From: Solibacillus palustris
GTDB taxonomy: Bacteria > Bacillota > Bacilli > Bacillales_A > Planococcaceae
Direction of reading: 5' to 3'
Assembly: GCF_022549215.1 (NCBI RefSeq)
Contig: NZ_JAKZFC010000001.1
Coordinates: 558,001-622,000, forward strand
DNA: 64,000 nucleotides
Part shown: positions 1 through 7,033 of the stretch, piece by piece
Layout: the number at the start of each line of letters is the position of its first letter
Position numbering within the stretch: position 1 is the first letter of the stretch
Translations under genes and position numbers: made by a program
The notes under the pieces: model-generated
Told to the model about the DNA's origin: nothing
The model's input: only the letters and a program-made list of their open reading frames with translations
Database searches by the model: none

Positions 1-2
1 TT

Positions 3-26
3 AAGTGAAACACTCCTAGTTCACTT
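3..26. promoter_or_regulatory. 7-bp inverted repeat upstream of the marR-type gene
   Basis: AAGTGAA and TTCACTT arms are separated by 10 nt and lie about 28 nt before the -35 element of the downstream promoter. MarR proteins bind such dyads and often control their own genes. It could equally be the terminator hairpin of a gene left of the window, because a T-rich stretch follows. Confidence 0.35.
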
Positions 27-53
27 CAAATTTTATTTGAAAAAATGCGTATT

Positions 54-83
54 TTGACAAAACTTTCGATTAATCGCTATAAT
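54..83 (+). promoter_or_regulatory. Sigma-A promoter of the marR-type gene
   Basis: TTGACA (54-59) and TATAAT (78-83) both match the consensus perfectly and are separated by 18 nt. The start codon follows at 117 with a GAGG Shine-Dalgarno at 104-107. Confidence 0.8.
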
Positions 84-116
84 AGCCTTATTACTCAAAA
101 ATAGAGGATGGTTTTT

Positions 117-563
117 ATGGCTTCAAATGAAGTAAAACAATCGTTAAAATTATTTATCGTATTATCAAGAGCAACGAAAGCGATTAATGAAGCGACGAAT
201 CAGTTTATCCAACAAAACGGTTTGAATCCAACCGAATTTGCAGTTTTAGAGCTTTTATATCATAAAGGTCGCCAACCATTACAACAAATTGGCAACAAAA
301 TTTTATTAGCAAGCGGTTCGATTACGTATGTAGTAGATAAATTAGAAAAGCGCCAATTTTTAGCACGTGTTTCTTGTCCAGAGGATCGTCGTGTAACCTT
401 TGCAGAAATTACTGAACAAGGTTCTGAATTTATGGACAAGCTGTTTCCGGAGCACGAGCAAAAATTACATGAGCTTTTAAGTGCCCTATCATCAGAAGAA
501 AAGCAAACGACTATTGAGTTAGTAAAAAAATTAGGTATATCGATTAAAGATTTATCTTATTAA
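117..563 (+). CDS. MarR-family transcriptional regulator
   Basis: A 148-residue winged-helix regulator. The order is N-terminal dimerisation helix, helix-turn-helix (LQQIGNKILLASGSITYVVDKLEKR), and a wing containing the family signature DRRVTFAEIT. The length is typical of MarR proteins. ATG 117 is preferred over ATG 108 because the GAGG ribosome-binding site at 104-107 lies too close to the earlier codon. It is monocistronic, with a consensus promoter and a terminator right after the stop. Relatives sense small phenolic or oxidising ligands (OhrR, YusO and HucR types). No redox cysteine stands out near the N-terminus (the only Cys is in the wing region), so an OhrR-like peroxide sensor is unlikely. 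The ligand is unknown. Confidence 0.85.
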   Translation: MASNEVKQSLKLFIVLSRATKAINEATNQFIQQNGLNPTEFAVLELLYHKGRQPLQQIGNKILLASGSITYVVDKLEKRQFLARVSCPEDRRVTFAEITEQGSEFMDKLFPEHEQKLHELLSALSSEEKQTTIELVKKLGISIKDLSY

Positions 564-607
564 AAAAACGCCTCTCCAACTCATCATGAATTGGGTAGGC
601 GTTTTTT
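564..607. terminator. Bidirectional terminator
   Basis: AAAACGCCT and AGGCGTTTT arms surround a loop with further partial pairing. A-runs and T-runs on the two sides suit both the MarR gene and the convergent lipoprotein gene. Confidence 0.85.
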
Positions 608-631
608 AATTTTTGGATGATAGAATATAAA

Positions 632-1339
632 TTATTGAATTGTTAAGCCCATTTGTAAAAATGCGTCTTGTAAATCTGCTGCTACCGTATCATAAATTGT
701 CAGTGTTACAAACATATTGTCTCGTTCAAATGCAAATTTAATAACTTTATCAGTGTTTTCAAACGTAGTTTCGTAACCGACAATTTGAATAATGTCAGTA
801 TGATGTTCTAAAATACCGCTTAAATCATATTCTTTCACATCTGATGAAATCGCATCCATTGATTCAGTTACAGAAGACTTTACATCTTCAAAAGTTACCT
901 CACCTTTTGCAGTAACTTCAATTTGCATTGAGAAATTGTCATCAGCATTGTAGAGTAAATGATCGATGCCAGGTTCCTCTGCCTCTAATGTGTAGTTTTC
1001 AAAGTGTTCAATAGAATAATTCATTTCTGCACTTTTTGAAGTAATAACCGCCTCTTTAAACGTTTGCCCGTTTGAACTATAAGTTAATGTTGCTTGTTCA
1101 TCAGTTTGTTGAGGCTTTGCTTGTGCTGGTTCGTTCGTTTCTCCAGCACCTTTAGCGGGTTCTGTAGTTGTCTGAGTTGTTGTTGTTTCTTCGGTACTTG
1201 TTTCTGTTTGAGTTTGCTCTGTTTGAGGTTTTTCGTTTTCAGCCGTATTCGTGTCAGGCTCGCTTGTATCAGTATTACAAGCAGCTAATGTAGTTGATAG
1301 TAATAGCAATGCACTCAATGTTGCGAATGGTTTTTTCAT
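632..1339 (-). CDS. Lipoprotein of unknown function
   Basis: A 235-residue protein with a type II signal peptide and lipobox LAAC (Cys21). It should be lipidated and anchored on the outer face of the membrane. Residues about 22-80 are a low-complexity Thr/Glu/Gln-rich linker, as often found between a lipid anchor and a folded domain. The C-terminal part (about 85-235) mixes beta strands and helices and resembles no family I can name. The start ATG has a strong GAGGAGG site. It converges with the MarR gene. Function is not inferred. Confidence 0.8.
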   Translation of the reverse strand: MKKPFATLSALLLLSTTLAACNTDTSEPDTNTAENEKPQTEQTQTETSTEETTTTQTTTEPAKGAGETNEPAQAKPQQTDEQATLTYSSNGQTFKEAVITSKSAEMNYSIEHFENYTLEAEEPGIDHLLYNADDNFSMQIEVTAKGEVTFEDVKSSVTESMDAISSDVKEYDLSGILEHHTDIIQIVGYETTFENTDKVIKFAFERDNMFVTLTIYDTVAADLQDAFLQMGLTIQ

Positions 1340-1401
1340 AATGTGCCTCCTCTTACTTTAATAGATGGAAACTGTGAAAGTAAGTTTCTGATTTTATTGT
1401 A

Positions 1402-2013
1402 TCAAAATAACGGTAAAACTAAAAATAATAATAAAACAAAGACGATATGTGCAACGATAATGAGTGGTAAGCTTTTTTTCCATTCATAAAGAGCACCCCA
1501 TAAAAGACCTGCGACAATGGCAGCCATTGCCCCCGGGATAAATCCGCTAATTGCTAGCGATAATGAAAACAACATTGCAGTAATAAAAACAGCATAAGCA
1601 GGTGATGTATAGCGTTTTAGTTGTTGCTGCACATAGCCACGCCAAAACATTTCCTCACCAACTGCGATAATAAAAATAAGCATGACGTAATGGAATATAT
1701 TTTGTGGACCGTAATCATTTAAAAATTTTGGGATTTCAGTTGTTACATTAGAATCGATATAAGGTAGCAGGGTATAACCTAATTTAACAAAACCGTACGT
1801 AATTGTCCCATAACCAATTCCATAAATTAAATATTGCCAAGTTGGAATACGGTCTTCGAATTTACCTGTGACTAAAGCAATCGCTATCCCCACTAGTAAA
1901 GTGAAAGCATATAGATACCAAAAGATTGATTTTTCATGAAAAGTGAAAAACATCATACTATAAATAAAAATCAATGACAGAAGGAGAGTAATCGTTTGTT
2001 TATCCATTTTCAT
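1402..2013 (-). CDS. CPBP-family intramembrane metalloprotease
   Basis: A 203-residue, six-to-seven-helix membrane protein with the hallmark EEMFWRG motif (residues about 119-125), a central small-residue membrane segment and a late His in VAHIVF. These are the conserved elements of the CAAX protease/bacteriocin-processing (CPBP, Abi) family, whose Glu and His residues form the intramembrane active site. Family members cleave prenylated proteins or bacteriocin leaders, or give self-immunity; many bacterial members have no known substrate. No bacteriocin gene lies nearby. Start 2013 is supported by an AAGGGGG site about 9 nt upstream. Confidence 0.85.
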   Translation of the reverse strand: MKMDKQTITLLLSLIFIYSMMFFTFHEKSIFWYLYAFTLLVGIAIALVTGKFEDRIPTWQYLIYGIGYGTITYGFVKLGYTLLPYIDSNVTTEIPKFLNDYGPQNIFHYVMLIFIIAVGEEMFWRGYVQQQLKRYTSPAYAVFITAMLFSLSLAISGFIPGAMAAIVAGLLWGALYEWKKSLPLIIVAHIVFVLLLFLVLPLF

Positions 2014-2044
2014 TCATTGTGTACCCCCTTTTACGTATCGTATC

Positions 2045-2092
2045 AAAAAATACCCTTTTTAGCATCTTTTGAATGTTAAAAAGGGTATTTTG
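2045..2092. terminator. Terminator-like hairpin between two minus-strand genes
   Basis: A 15-bp stem (AAAATACCCTTTTTA with TAAAAAGGGTATTTT) around a 15-nt loop, followed by six T on the minus strand. It should end minus-strand transcription from the DUF2187 gene after reading through the intervening repeat. Confidence 0.7.
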
Positions 2093-2102
2093 TATTAATT
2101 TG

Positions 2103-2337
2103 TTTCAGCGAAAGTCCCTACTTTTATAAACGGGGGATGAATGCCAAGTATGCCCTTAATTCAGTGGAGGTTTAAACCCTGGCTGAATTGGGGAACGAAG
2201 GTTAAAAGCGTCACGTCCTGTGACAACATCTTCGTGATCAATTTCCTGTTGACCGAAATGCCCCGGTGGATATCACAGATTTTTTTCAAGTCTACTCGAA
2301 AAAAGTGGGAAGCAATTAGGCCGAGACGTAATTGATT
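2103..2337. repeat. Structured dispersed repeat, copy A (long form)
   Basis: This is one of three full copies (others 11244-11411 and 36375-36557). Shared parts in order: TTCAGC, a short hairpin, GATGAATGCCAAGTATG-like text, a hairpin closed by TTCAG/CTGAA, a paired domain, and the terminal CGTAATTGAT. In this copy the paired domain uses ACGAAG (2195-2200) with CTTCGT (2230-2235), and GTCAC (2210-2214) with GTGAC (2220-2224). A further A/T-rich hairpin block near 2260-2310 is shared only with copy C. The repeat ends exactly at the stop codon of the minus-strand DUF2187 gene. Its open frame at 2141-2335 is not a gene. Confidence 0.75.
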
Positions 2338-2522
2338 TATTCGTGATTTGCTAAAATCTTATAGCGTTTATGATTAACAACTGTTTTTTCTTCCATTTCT
2401 AATTCGTGAAAATTATCCATGATTGTAATATTCACAATAACCGAATTTTCATTGACCTTTTCAACAATACCTCTTAATCCATCTTTGAACTCGATAATAT
2501 TTCCAACTTCAGCAATTTTCAC
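2337..2522 (-). CDS. DUF2187 family protein (YkvS-like)
   Basis: A 61-residue cytoplasmic protein beginning MKIAEVGNIIEFKDGLRG and ending with a VVNHKRYKIL motif. Both are characteristic of the small DUF2187/YkvS family found across Bacillaceae, which probably folds as a small beta barrel. No function has been established for the family. The start is GTG with AAGGGG 10 nt upstream. The stop codon coincides with the boundary of dispersed repeat copy A, so that insertion sits directly behind the gene. Confidence 0.85.
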   Translation of the reverse strand: MKIAEVGNIIEFKDGLRGIVEKVNENSVIVNITIMDNFHELEMEEKTVVNHKRYKILANHE

Positions 2523-2690
2523 ACGCAGTCAGCCCCTTCATCGACTAATAATTAACAGTTTGCATGCTATTATACTATAAAGTTTATCTTTTTTAAATAT
2601 TTATATTATTTTAATCGATTTTCAATCTCTTTTCTTCATATAGTAGTTCTGTTATATTGGAAAAAATAATAAGACTAGAGGTAATTTAAG

Positions 2691-2879
2691 ATGGCAGACT
2701 ATAAAGACATGTTAGACCAATTACGCAATGGTGAAGTGAAATCAGTTGTCATAAAAAAAGAGGAATTTTTACAATTTCGTGAACAAATTGTAAAGGATGA
2801 ACAATTTAAACATTTTCGTGGTGAAGCAAAACAAGGAGGAGACGTTGTTTTTACCTATTCACAAATTCCTAGATCATAA
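2691..2879 (+). CDS. Small conserved-type hypothetical protein
   Basis: A 62-residue soluble protein (MADYKDMLDQLRNGEVKSVV) with an AGAGGT site before the ATG. Codon use and the clean ribosome-binding site support a real gene. It is charged, has no membrane segment or cysteine motif, and probably forms a helix followed by strands. I do not recognise the family. It is divergent from the DUF2187 gene and upstream of the Spo0E-like gene. Confidence 0.65.
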   Translation: MADYKDMLDQLRNGEVKSVVIKKEEFLQFREQIVKDEQFKHFRGEAKQGGDVVFTYSQIPRS

Positions 2880-2908
2880 AAACTGTCGAATTTTGTTTTA
2901 CGATTATT

Positions 2909-2937
2909 TTGTATCTGTTATGTAAAGAAAGTATAAT
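2909..2937 (+). promoter_or_regulatory. Promoter of the Spo0E-like gene
   Basis: TTGTAT (2909-2914), a 17-nt spacer and TATAAT (2932-2937) lie 34 nt before the start codon. Confidence 0.65.
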
Positions 2938-2970
2938 AATGGTAACAATTGGTCGTAAGGAGGGATAAAA

Positions 2971-3162
2971 TTGGACGAAGTCAGGTTTGATGAATCGTTA
3001 TTACATCAAATTGAAATTAAAAGACAACTCATGATTCAATCTGGTATTGAAAATGGGTTACAAAGTAAGCAAACGCTTTGTTTAAGCAAGCAAGTTGATC
3101 ATTTAATGAACAAATTCAATCAAATTTATCATAGAAAATTGGGCATTCCAGGACAAAAGTAG
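2971..3162 (+). CDS. Spo0E-like aspartyl-phosphate phosphatase
   Basis: A 63-residue protein with the two-helix hairpin layout of the Spo0E/YisI/YnzD family and the motif LSKQVDHLMNKF, which corresponds to the family SQELD signature. The Asp is the expected key residue. Family members remove phosphate from Spo0A~P and so delay sporulation, which supports a spore-forming host. The start is TTG behind a strong GGAGGG site; no ATG fits. It has its own promoter and a terminator at 3254-3297. Which sporulation-phosphorelay paralogue it is cannot be told. Confidence 0.85.
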   Translation: MDEVRFDESLLHQIEIKRQLMIQSGIENGLQSKQTLCLSKQVDHLMNKFNQIYHRKLGIPGQK

Positions 3163-3253
3163 CGTTATAAATAATTTTAGAGAATGGCGTTTTAATGTTG
3201 TTTTATTAGGGCATATTATTATTGAACACAGCAACATTCTCATTTCCCCCTTT

Positions 3254-3297
3254 AGAGTAGAAGCGATTCAAAGCTACTGCTCTCTTTTTTTGTTTTT
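3254..3297 (+). terminator. Terminator after the Spo0E-like gene
   Basis: An AGAGTAG...CTACTGCTCT imperfect stem with an inner AGC/GCT pair is followed by a T7 run. Confidence 0.7.
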
Positions 3298-3317
3298 ATA
3301 TAGAAAAATGTATTCAA

Positions 3318-3353
3318 CTTAATTCAGTGGGGTTCAAACCGGCGCAATTGATT
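3318..3353. repeat. Relic of the structured dispersed repeat
   Basis: CTTAATTCAGTGGGGTTCAA followed by ACCGGC and CAATTGATT matches the central hairpin and the terminal TAATTGAT of copies A-C with the middle deleted. It lies upstream of the true start of the dehydrogenase gene at 3432. Confidence 0.55.
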
Positions 3354-3431
3354 ACATACAACATAACGCTCATTGCGGTTTATTTGAATTTTGATAAAAT
3401 GAAAGAAAATATCAAAAAGGGGATTTTTGTA

Positions 3432-4298
3432 TTGGATATGAAAAAAATTGGCTTTATCGGAACAGGTGTTATGGGAGCTAGCATTGTAAAGCATTTACTT
3501 CATGCAGGACATGAGGTAACGGTTTATACACGTACAAAAACTAAGGCGGATGCTCTAGTTGAGCTTGGTGCAAAATGGGCAGAGACTCCAGCAAAGGCTA
3601 CAGAAGAACAGCAAATAGTATTTACAATGGTTGGCTATCCGAAAGATGTAGAAGAAGTTTATTGCGGTGACAAAGGGGTTTTTTCTTCTGCAAAACAAGG
3701 GACAATTGTTGTTGATATGACAACGAGTGAACCAACGTTAGCGAAAAAATTATACGAACAAGCAAAAGAAATCGGTGTACATAGTTTAGATGCTCCTGTT
3801 TCAGGTGGAGATATTGGCGCGCAAAATGGAACATTATCATTAATGGTAGGTGGAGATGAGGCTGTTTTTGAACAGATGAAACCGATTTTTGAAGTTTTTG
3901 GACAAAATATTATTTATCAAGGTGCAGCTGGTGCAGGACATCATACGAAAATGTGCAACCAGATTGCCATTGCATCAGGTATGATTGGTGTTTGTGAGTC
4001 AATGATCTATGGGTTAAATGCTGGTCTAACGATGGATGAAGTATTACGTTCAATTACAGCAGGTGCTGCAGGTTCTTGGTCACTTTCAAATCTAGCACCA
4101 CGCATGCTGAAAGCAGACTTCGATCCAGGTTTTTACATTAAGCATATGATTAAAGATATGAAAATCGCTTTAGATGAGGCAGAACGTATGAATATTCAAT
4201 TACCAGGTCTTATTTTAGCAAAAACTATGTATGATAAATTACTTGAAGATGGTTATGGTGAAAATGGTACACAAGCACTAATTAAGTGTTATGAATAA
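3432..4298 (+). CDS. 3-hydroxyisobutyrate dehydrogenase-family NAD(P)-dependent oxidoreductase
   Basis: A 288-residue beta-hydroxyacid dehydrogenase. The N-terminal Rossmann motif is GFIGTGVMG, the substrate signature is DAPVSGGDIGAQNGTLSLMVGG-like at about residues 120-140, and the catalytic Lys lies in GHHTKMCNQ. The C-terminal half is the all-helical dimerisation domain. Family members oxidise 3-hydroxyisobutyrate, tartronate semialdehyde or related beta-hydroxy acids; the exact substrate is not visible. I chose TTG 3432, six nt before ATG 3438, because GGGG at 3419-3422 is 9 nt away. Any earlier start runs into repeat relic sequence. Confidence 0.85.
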   Translation: MDMKKIGFIGTGVMGASIVKHLLHAGHEVTVYTRTKTKADALVELGAKWAETPAKATEEQQIVFTMVGYPKDVEEVYCGDKGVFSSAKQGTIVVDMTTSEPTLAKKLYEQAKEIGVHSLDAPVSGGDIGAQNGTLSLMVGGDEAVFEQMKPIFEVFGQNIIYQGAAGAGHHTKMCNQIAIASGMIGVCESMIYGLNAGLTMDEVLRSITAGAAGSWSLSNLAPRMLKADFDPGFYIKHMIKDMKIALDEAERMNIQLPGLILAKTMYDKLLEDGYGENGTQALIKCYE

Positions 4299-4413
4299 TA
4301 CATTTTACAACATAAAATCTACCTTATTAAGTGGATTCGTTTATAGGAGAATCAAATTCCCTATGATACAATAGAGTTATACATACCTGGGAAATTGGAA
4401 GGAGATACATGCA

Positions 4414-5319
4414 ATGGAAAATCAAAAAGGGATTTTACTAGAAAGTGGAACAAATGAACTTGAAATTGTTGAATTTGAAGTAGCAAATAATAAATTTGGT
4501 ATTAATGTAATTAAAGTAAAAGAGATTATTCAACCAATTCCCGTGACATTTATTCCACATGTGCACCCTCACGTAGAAGGCATCATTCAATTACGTGGAG
4601 AAGTACTGCCAGTTGTAGATATGCTAAAAGTATTGGGCATTCCAACAGAAAATCGTAATCCGCAGCAAAAGTACATTGTTGCAGAATTTAACAAACAACG
4701 AGTTGTATTCCATGTAGACAATGTAACGCAAATTCACCGTATTTCTTGGGACCAAATCGAAAAGCCATCTGATATGTACCAAGGTGGTTCTTCACAAGTA
4801 ATTGGTGTTATTAAATACAACGAAGAAATGATTTTATTACTAGACTTCGAAAAAATCATGGTAGACATTAACCCTGAATCGAGTATTAGCGTAGAATCCG
4901 TAAAAAAACTTGGTAAACGTGAGCGTACAGAAAAGAAAGTCATTATCGCGGAAGACTCGCCATTATTGCGTAAACTATTATTCGATACTATGAATGAAGC
5001 AGGTTATGTGAATACAGAGTTCTTCGAAAACGGCCGCGATGCTTATGATTATTTAGAGGCACTTGCGAAAGCAGATAAGGAAATCGAAAAGCATGTCCAA
5101 ATGGTCGTAACCGATATTGAAATGCCGCAGATGGATGGGCATCATTTAACGAAGAAAATTAAATCACATCCTGATCTACAAAAATTACCGGTAATTATCT
5201 TCTCAAGTTTAATTACAGATGATTTACGTCACAAAGGTGATCAGGTAGGGGCAGAAGACCAAATCTCAAAACCAGAAATTGCAGAACTTATTTTACGCAT
5301 GGATAAGTTAATTTTGTAA
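4414..5319 (+). CDS. cheV: Chemotaxis coupling/adaptation protein CheV
   Basis: A 301-residue protein. Residues about 10-160 form a CheW-like domain (EFEVANNKFGINVIKVKEII, then RGEVLPVVDM). Residues about 175-300 form a response-regulator receiver with acidic residues AEDSP and the phosphoacceptor Asp234 in VVTDIEMPQMDG. CheV links chemoreceptors to the kinase CheA, and its phosphorylation contributes to adaptation. It stands alone, as in B. subtilis, with a terminator at 5376. Its presence implies a motile, chemotactic host. Confidence 0.95.
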   Translation: MENQKGILLESGTNELEIVEFEVANNKFGINVIKVKEIIQPIPVTFIPHVHPHVEGIIQLRGEVLPVVDMLKVLGIPTENRNPQQKYIVAEFNKQRVVFHVDNVTQIHRISWDQIEKPSDMYQGGSSQVIGVIKYNEEMILLLDFEKIMVDINPESSISVESVKKLGKRERTEKKVIIAEDSPLLRKLLFDTMNEAGYVNTEFFENGRDAYDYLEALAKADKEIEKHVQMVVTDIEMPQMDGHHLTKKIKSHPDLQKLPVIIFSSLITDDLRHKGDQVGAEDQISKPEIAELILRMDKLIL

Positions 5320-5375
5320 ATTTGTCACTTATTGAATTGAAGCAATACCTAAATATGATATAAAATAGAAACAAA

Positions 5376-5412
5376 AGCCGGATACTTGTAAAAGTAGTTC
5401 CGGCTATTTTTA
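5376..5412 (+). terminator. Terminator after cheV
   Basis: AGCCGGA and TCCGGCT arms around a 16-nt loop are followed by ATTTTTA. Confidence 0.85.
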
Positions 5413-5488
5413 TAAGTTATTATTAATCGGAATAATTTGTATATTTATATAGCGATGAAATGACTTTTAGAAAGAAGTGAAGGCACCT

Positions 5489-7033
5489 ATGAAAAATTTA
5501 AAAACGGCCATTATTGATATCGGTTCGAACACCATTCGACTTGTATTATATTCATATAATAAAAATGAGGGATTACGTGAGTTTGGCAATATTAAAACGG
5601 TAGCTCGCCTTCGCACTTATCTATTACCTAATGGAGAGATGTCTGAAGAAGGTATCCAACTGCTAGCAGATACATTAAATTCGTTTCGGTTAATTTTAGC
5701 TGATTATGAAGTGACAGATGTAAAGGCAGCAGCAACAGCAGCTGTACGTCAAGCTGTTAATAACGGAGAAATCATTCGTCGTATGCAAGAAGAAACAGGG
5801 ATTAAAATTGACATTTTATCAGAAGAAGAGGAAGCCTATTATGGATTCGTTGCTGTCGCACATTCAATGGATACACCGTCTGCTGTAACGATCGATATTG
5901 GTGGTGGTTCGACGGAAATTACTTTATTTATCAATAAAAAGCTACAAAAAACCATTAGTTTTCCCTTTGGTACCGTGTCATTAAAACAAATGTTTATAAA
6001 GGGCACCATTATTAATAATGACGAACGAATTAAGCTACGTGCTTACGTGACCGAACAATTTAGTTCGTTGCCATGGATCAAGGACGTAGCCTTCCCGGTT
6101 ATTGGAATTGGTGGTAGTGCTCGTAATATTGCACAGGTACATCAGCAAAAAACCAATTATCCATTATCAGGTGTTCATGAATATTCTATGAAACGAGATG
6201 ATTTAGACGCGTTGCAAGATTATTTATCTCGGTTTTCATTTGAGCAGCTAAAGCAATTAGATGGGCTCTCTTCAGACCGTGCAGATACGATCGTGCTAGC
6301 TTTAGAAGTGTTCCTTGCATTATTGTCCGTCGTAGGAACAAATACATTCCAAGTAAGTAAAAAGGGATTACGTGAAGGGGTAATTATTGGGCGAGTATTG
6401 CAGGGAAATTCAAAGGCGTACAATAAATACAATGTATTTGAGGAAAGCGCACGCCAATTAGCACAAGCCTATGGACGTACAGAAGAAGAGGTTCATACAC
6501 TTGCTGAGCTAACAGGGCAATTTTATCGAGGGTGCTGTAATTTACAATTATTTCATTATAACGATGCAGACTTAGAACTATTAATAAAAGGCGCAAAGGT
6601 GTATGCAATTGGTGAATATATCGAGCTTGATTCATCTAGTCAACATACATTTTATTTAATATCTAATCAGTCATTGTCAGGTCTTTCGCATGTAGACCGT
6701 GTCAAGTTAGCGCTACTTGCATCATATAAAAATCGCGATTATTTTGAACGCTTTGCACAACCTTTTGAAAGTTGGATGTCAAAAGAGGAATTAAAAAAGT
6801 TACGTGATTTTGGTGCAATATTAAAGTTTGTTTATGCACTTAATATGACAAAGCGCAATGTGGTGAAGCAACTTGTCATTAAAAATAAAGGAAATGACCT
6901 TTTAATCGAAGTGATGACGTCAGAGCGAGCAATTGCGGAAATGGCACAAGTAGAGAAACAGAAAAAGCATATCGAGCGAGTGTTCAAAAAAAATATTACA
7001 ATTGTGTTCAATGTTGAAGGGTGGAATTGTTGA
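5489..7033 (+). CDS. ppx: Exopolyphosphatase (Ppx/GppA family)
   Basis: A 514-residue two-domain protein. The N-terminal ASKHA ATPase fold carries DIGSNTIRLVLY and DIGGGSTE phosphate-binding loops and EEEEAYYG. The C-terminal part is the helical HD-like extension seen in long Ppx proteins. The enzyme releases phosphate from polyphosphate chain ends, or hydrolyses pppGpp in the GppA variant. ATG 5489 has GAAGG five nt upstream, better than GTG 5477. Its TGA overlaps the ATG of ppk, so synthesis and breakdown enzymes are translationally coupled. Confidence 0.92.
   Translation: MKNLKTAIIDIGSNTIRLVLYSYNKNEGLREFGNIKTVARLRTYLLPNGEMSEEGIQLLADTLNSFRLILADYEVTDVKAAATAAVRQAVNNGEIIRRMQEETGIKIDILSEEEEAYYGFVAVAHSMDTPSAVTIDIGGGSTEITLFINKKLQKTISFPFGTVSLKQMFIKGTIINNDERIKLRAYVTEQFSSLPWIKDVAFPVIGIGGSARNIAQVHQQKTNYPLSGVHEYSMKRDDLDALQDYLSRFSFEQLKQLDGLSSDRADTIVLALEVFLALLSVVGTNTFQVSKKGLREGVIIGRVLQGNSKAYNKYNVFEESARQLAQAYGRTEEEVHTLAELTGQFYRGCCNLQLFHYNDADLELLIKGAKVYAIGEYIELDSSSQHTFYLISNQSLSGLSHVDRVKLALLASYKNRDYFERFAQPFESWMSKEELKKLRDFGAILKFVYALNMTKRNVVKQLVIKNKGNDLLIEVMTSERAIAEMAQVEKQKKHIERVFKKNITIVFNVEGWNC

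Noticed and set aside
2141-2335. 64-codon open frame in the intergenic region after the CPBP gene
   Set aside because: It spans structured repeat copy A. Homologous copies B and C have different frames and indels.
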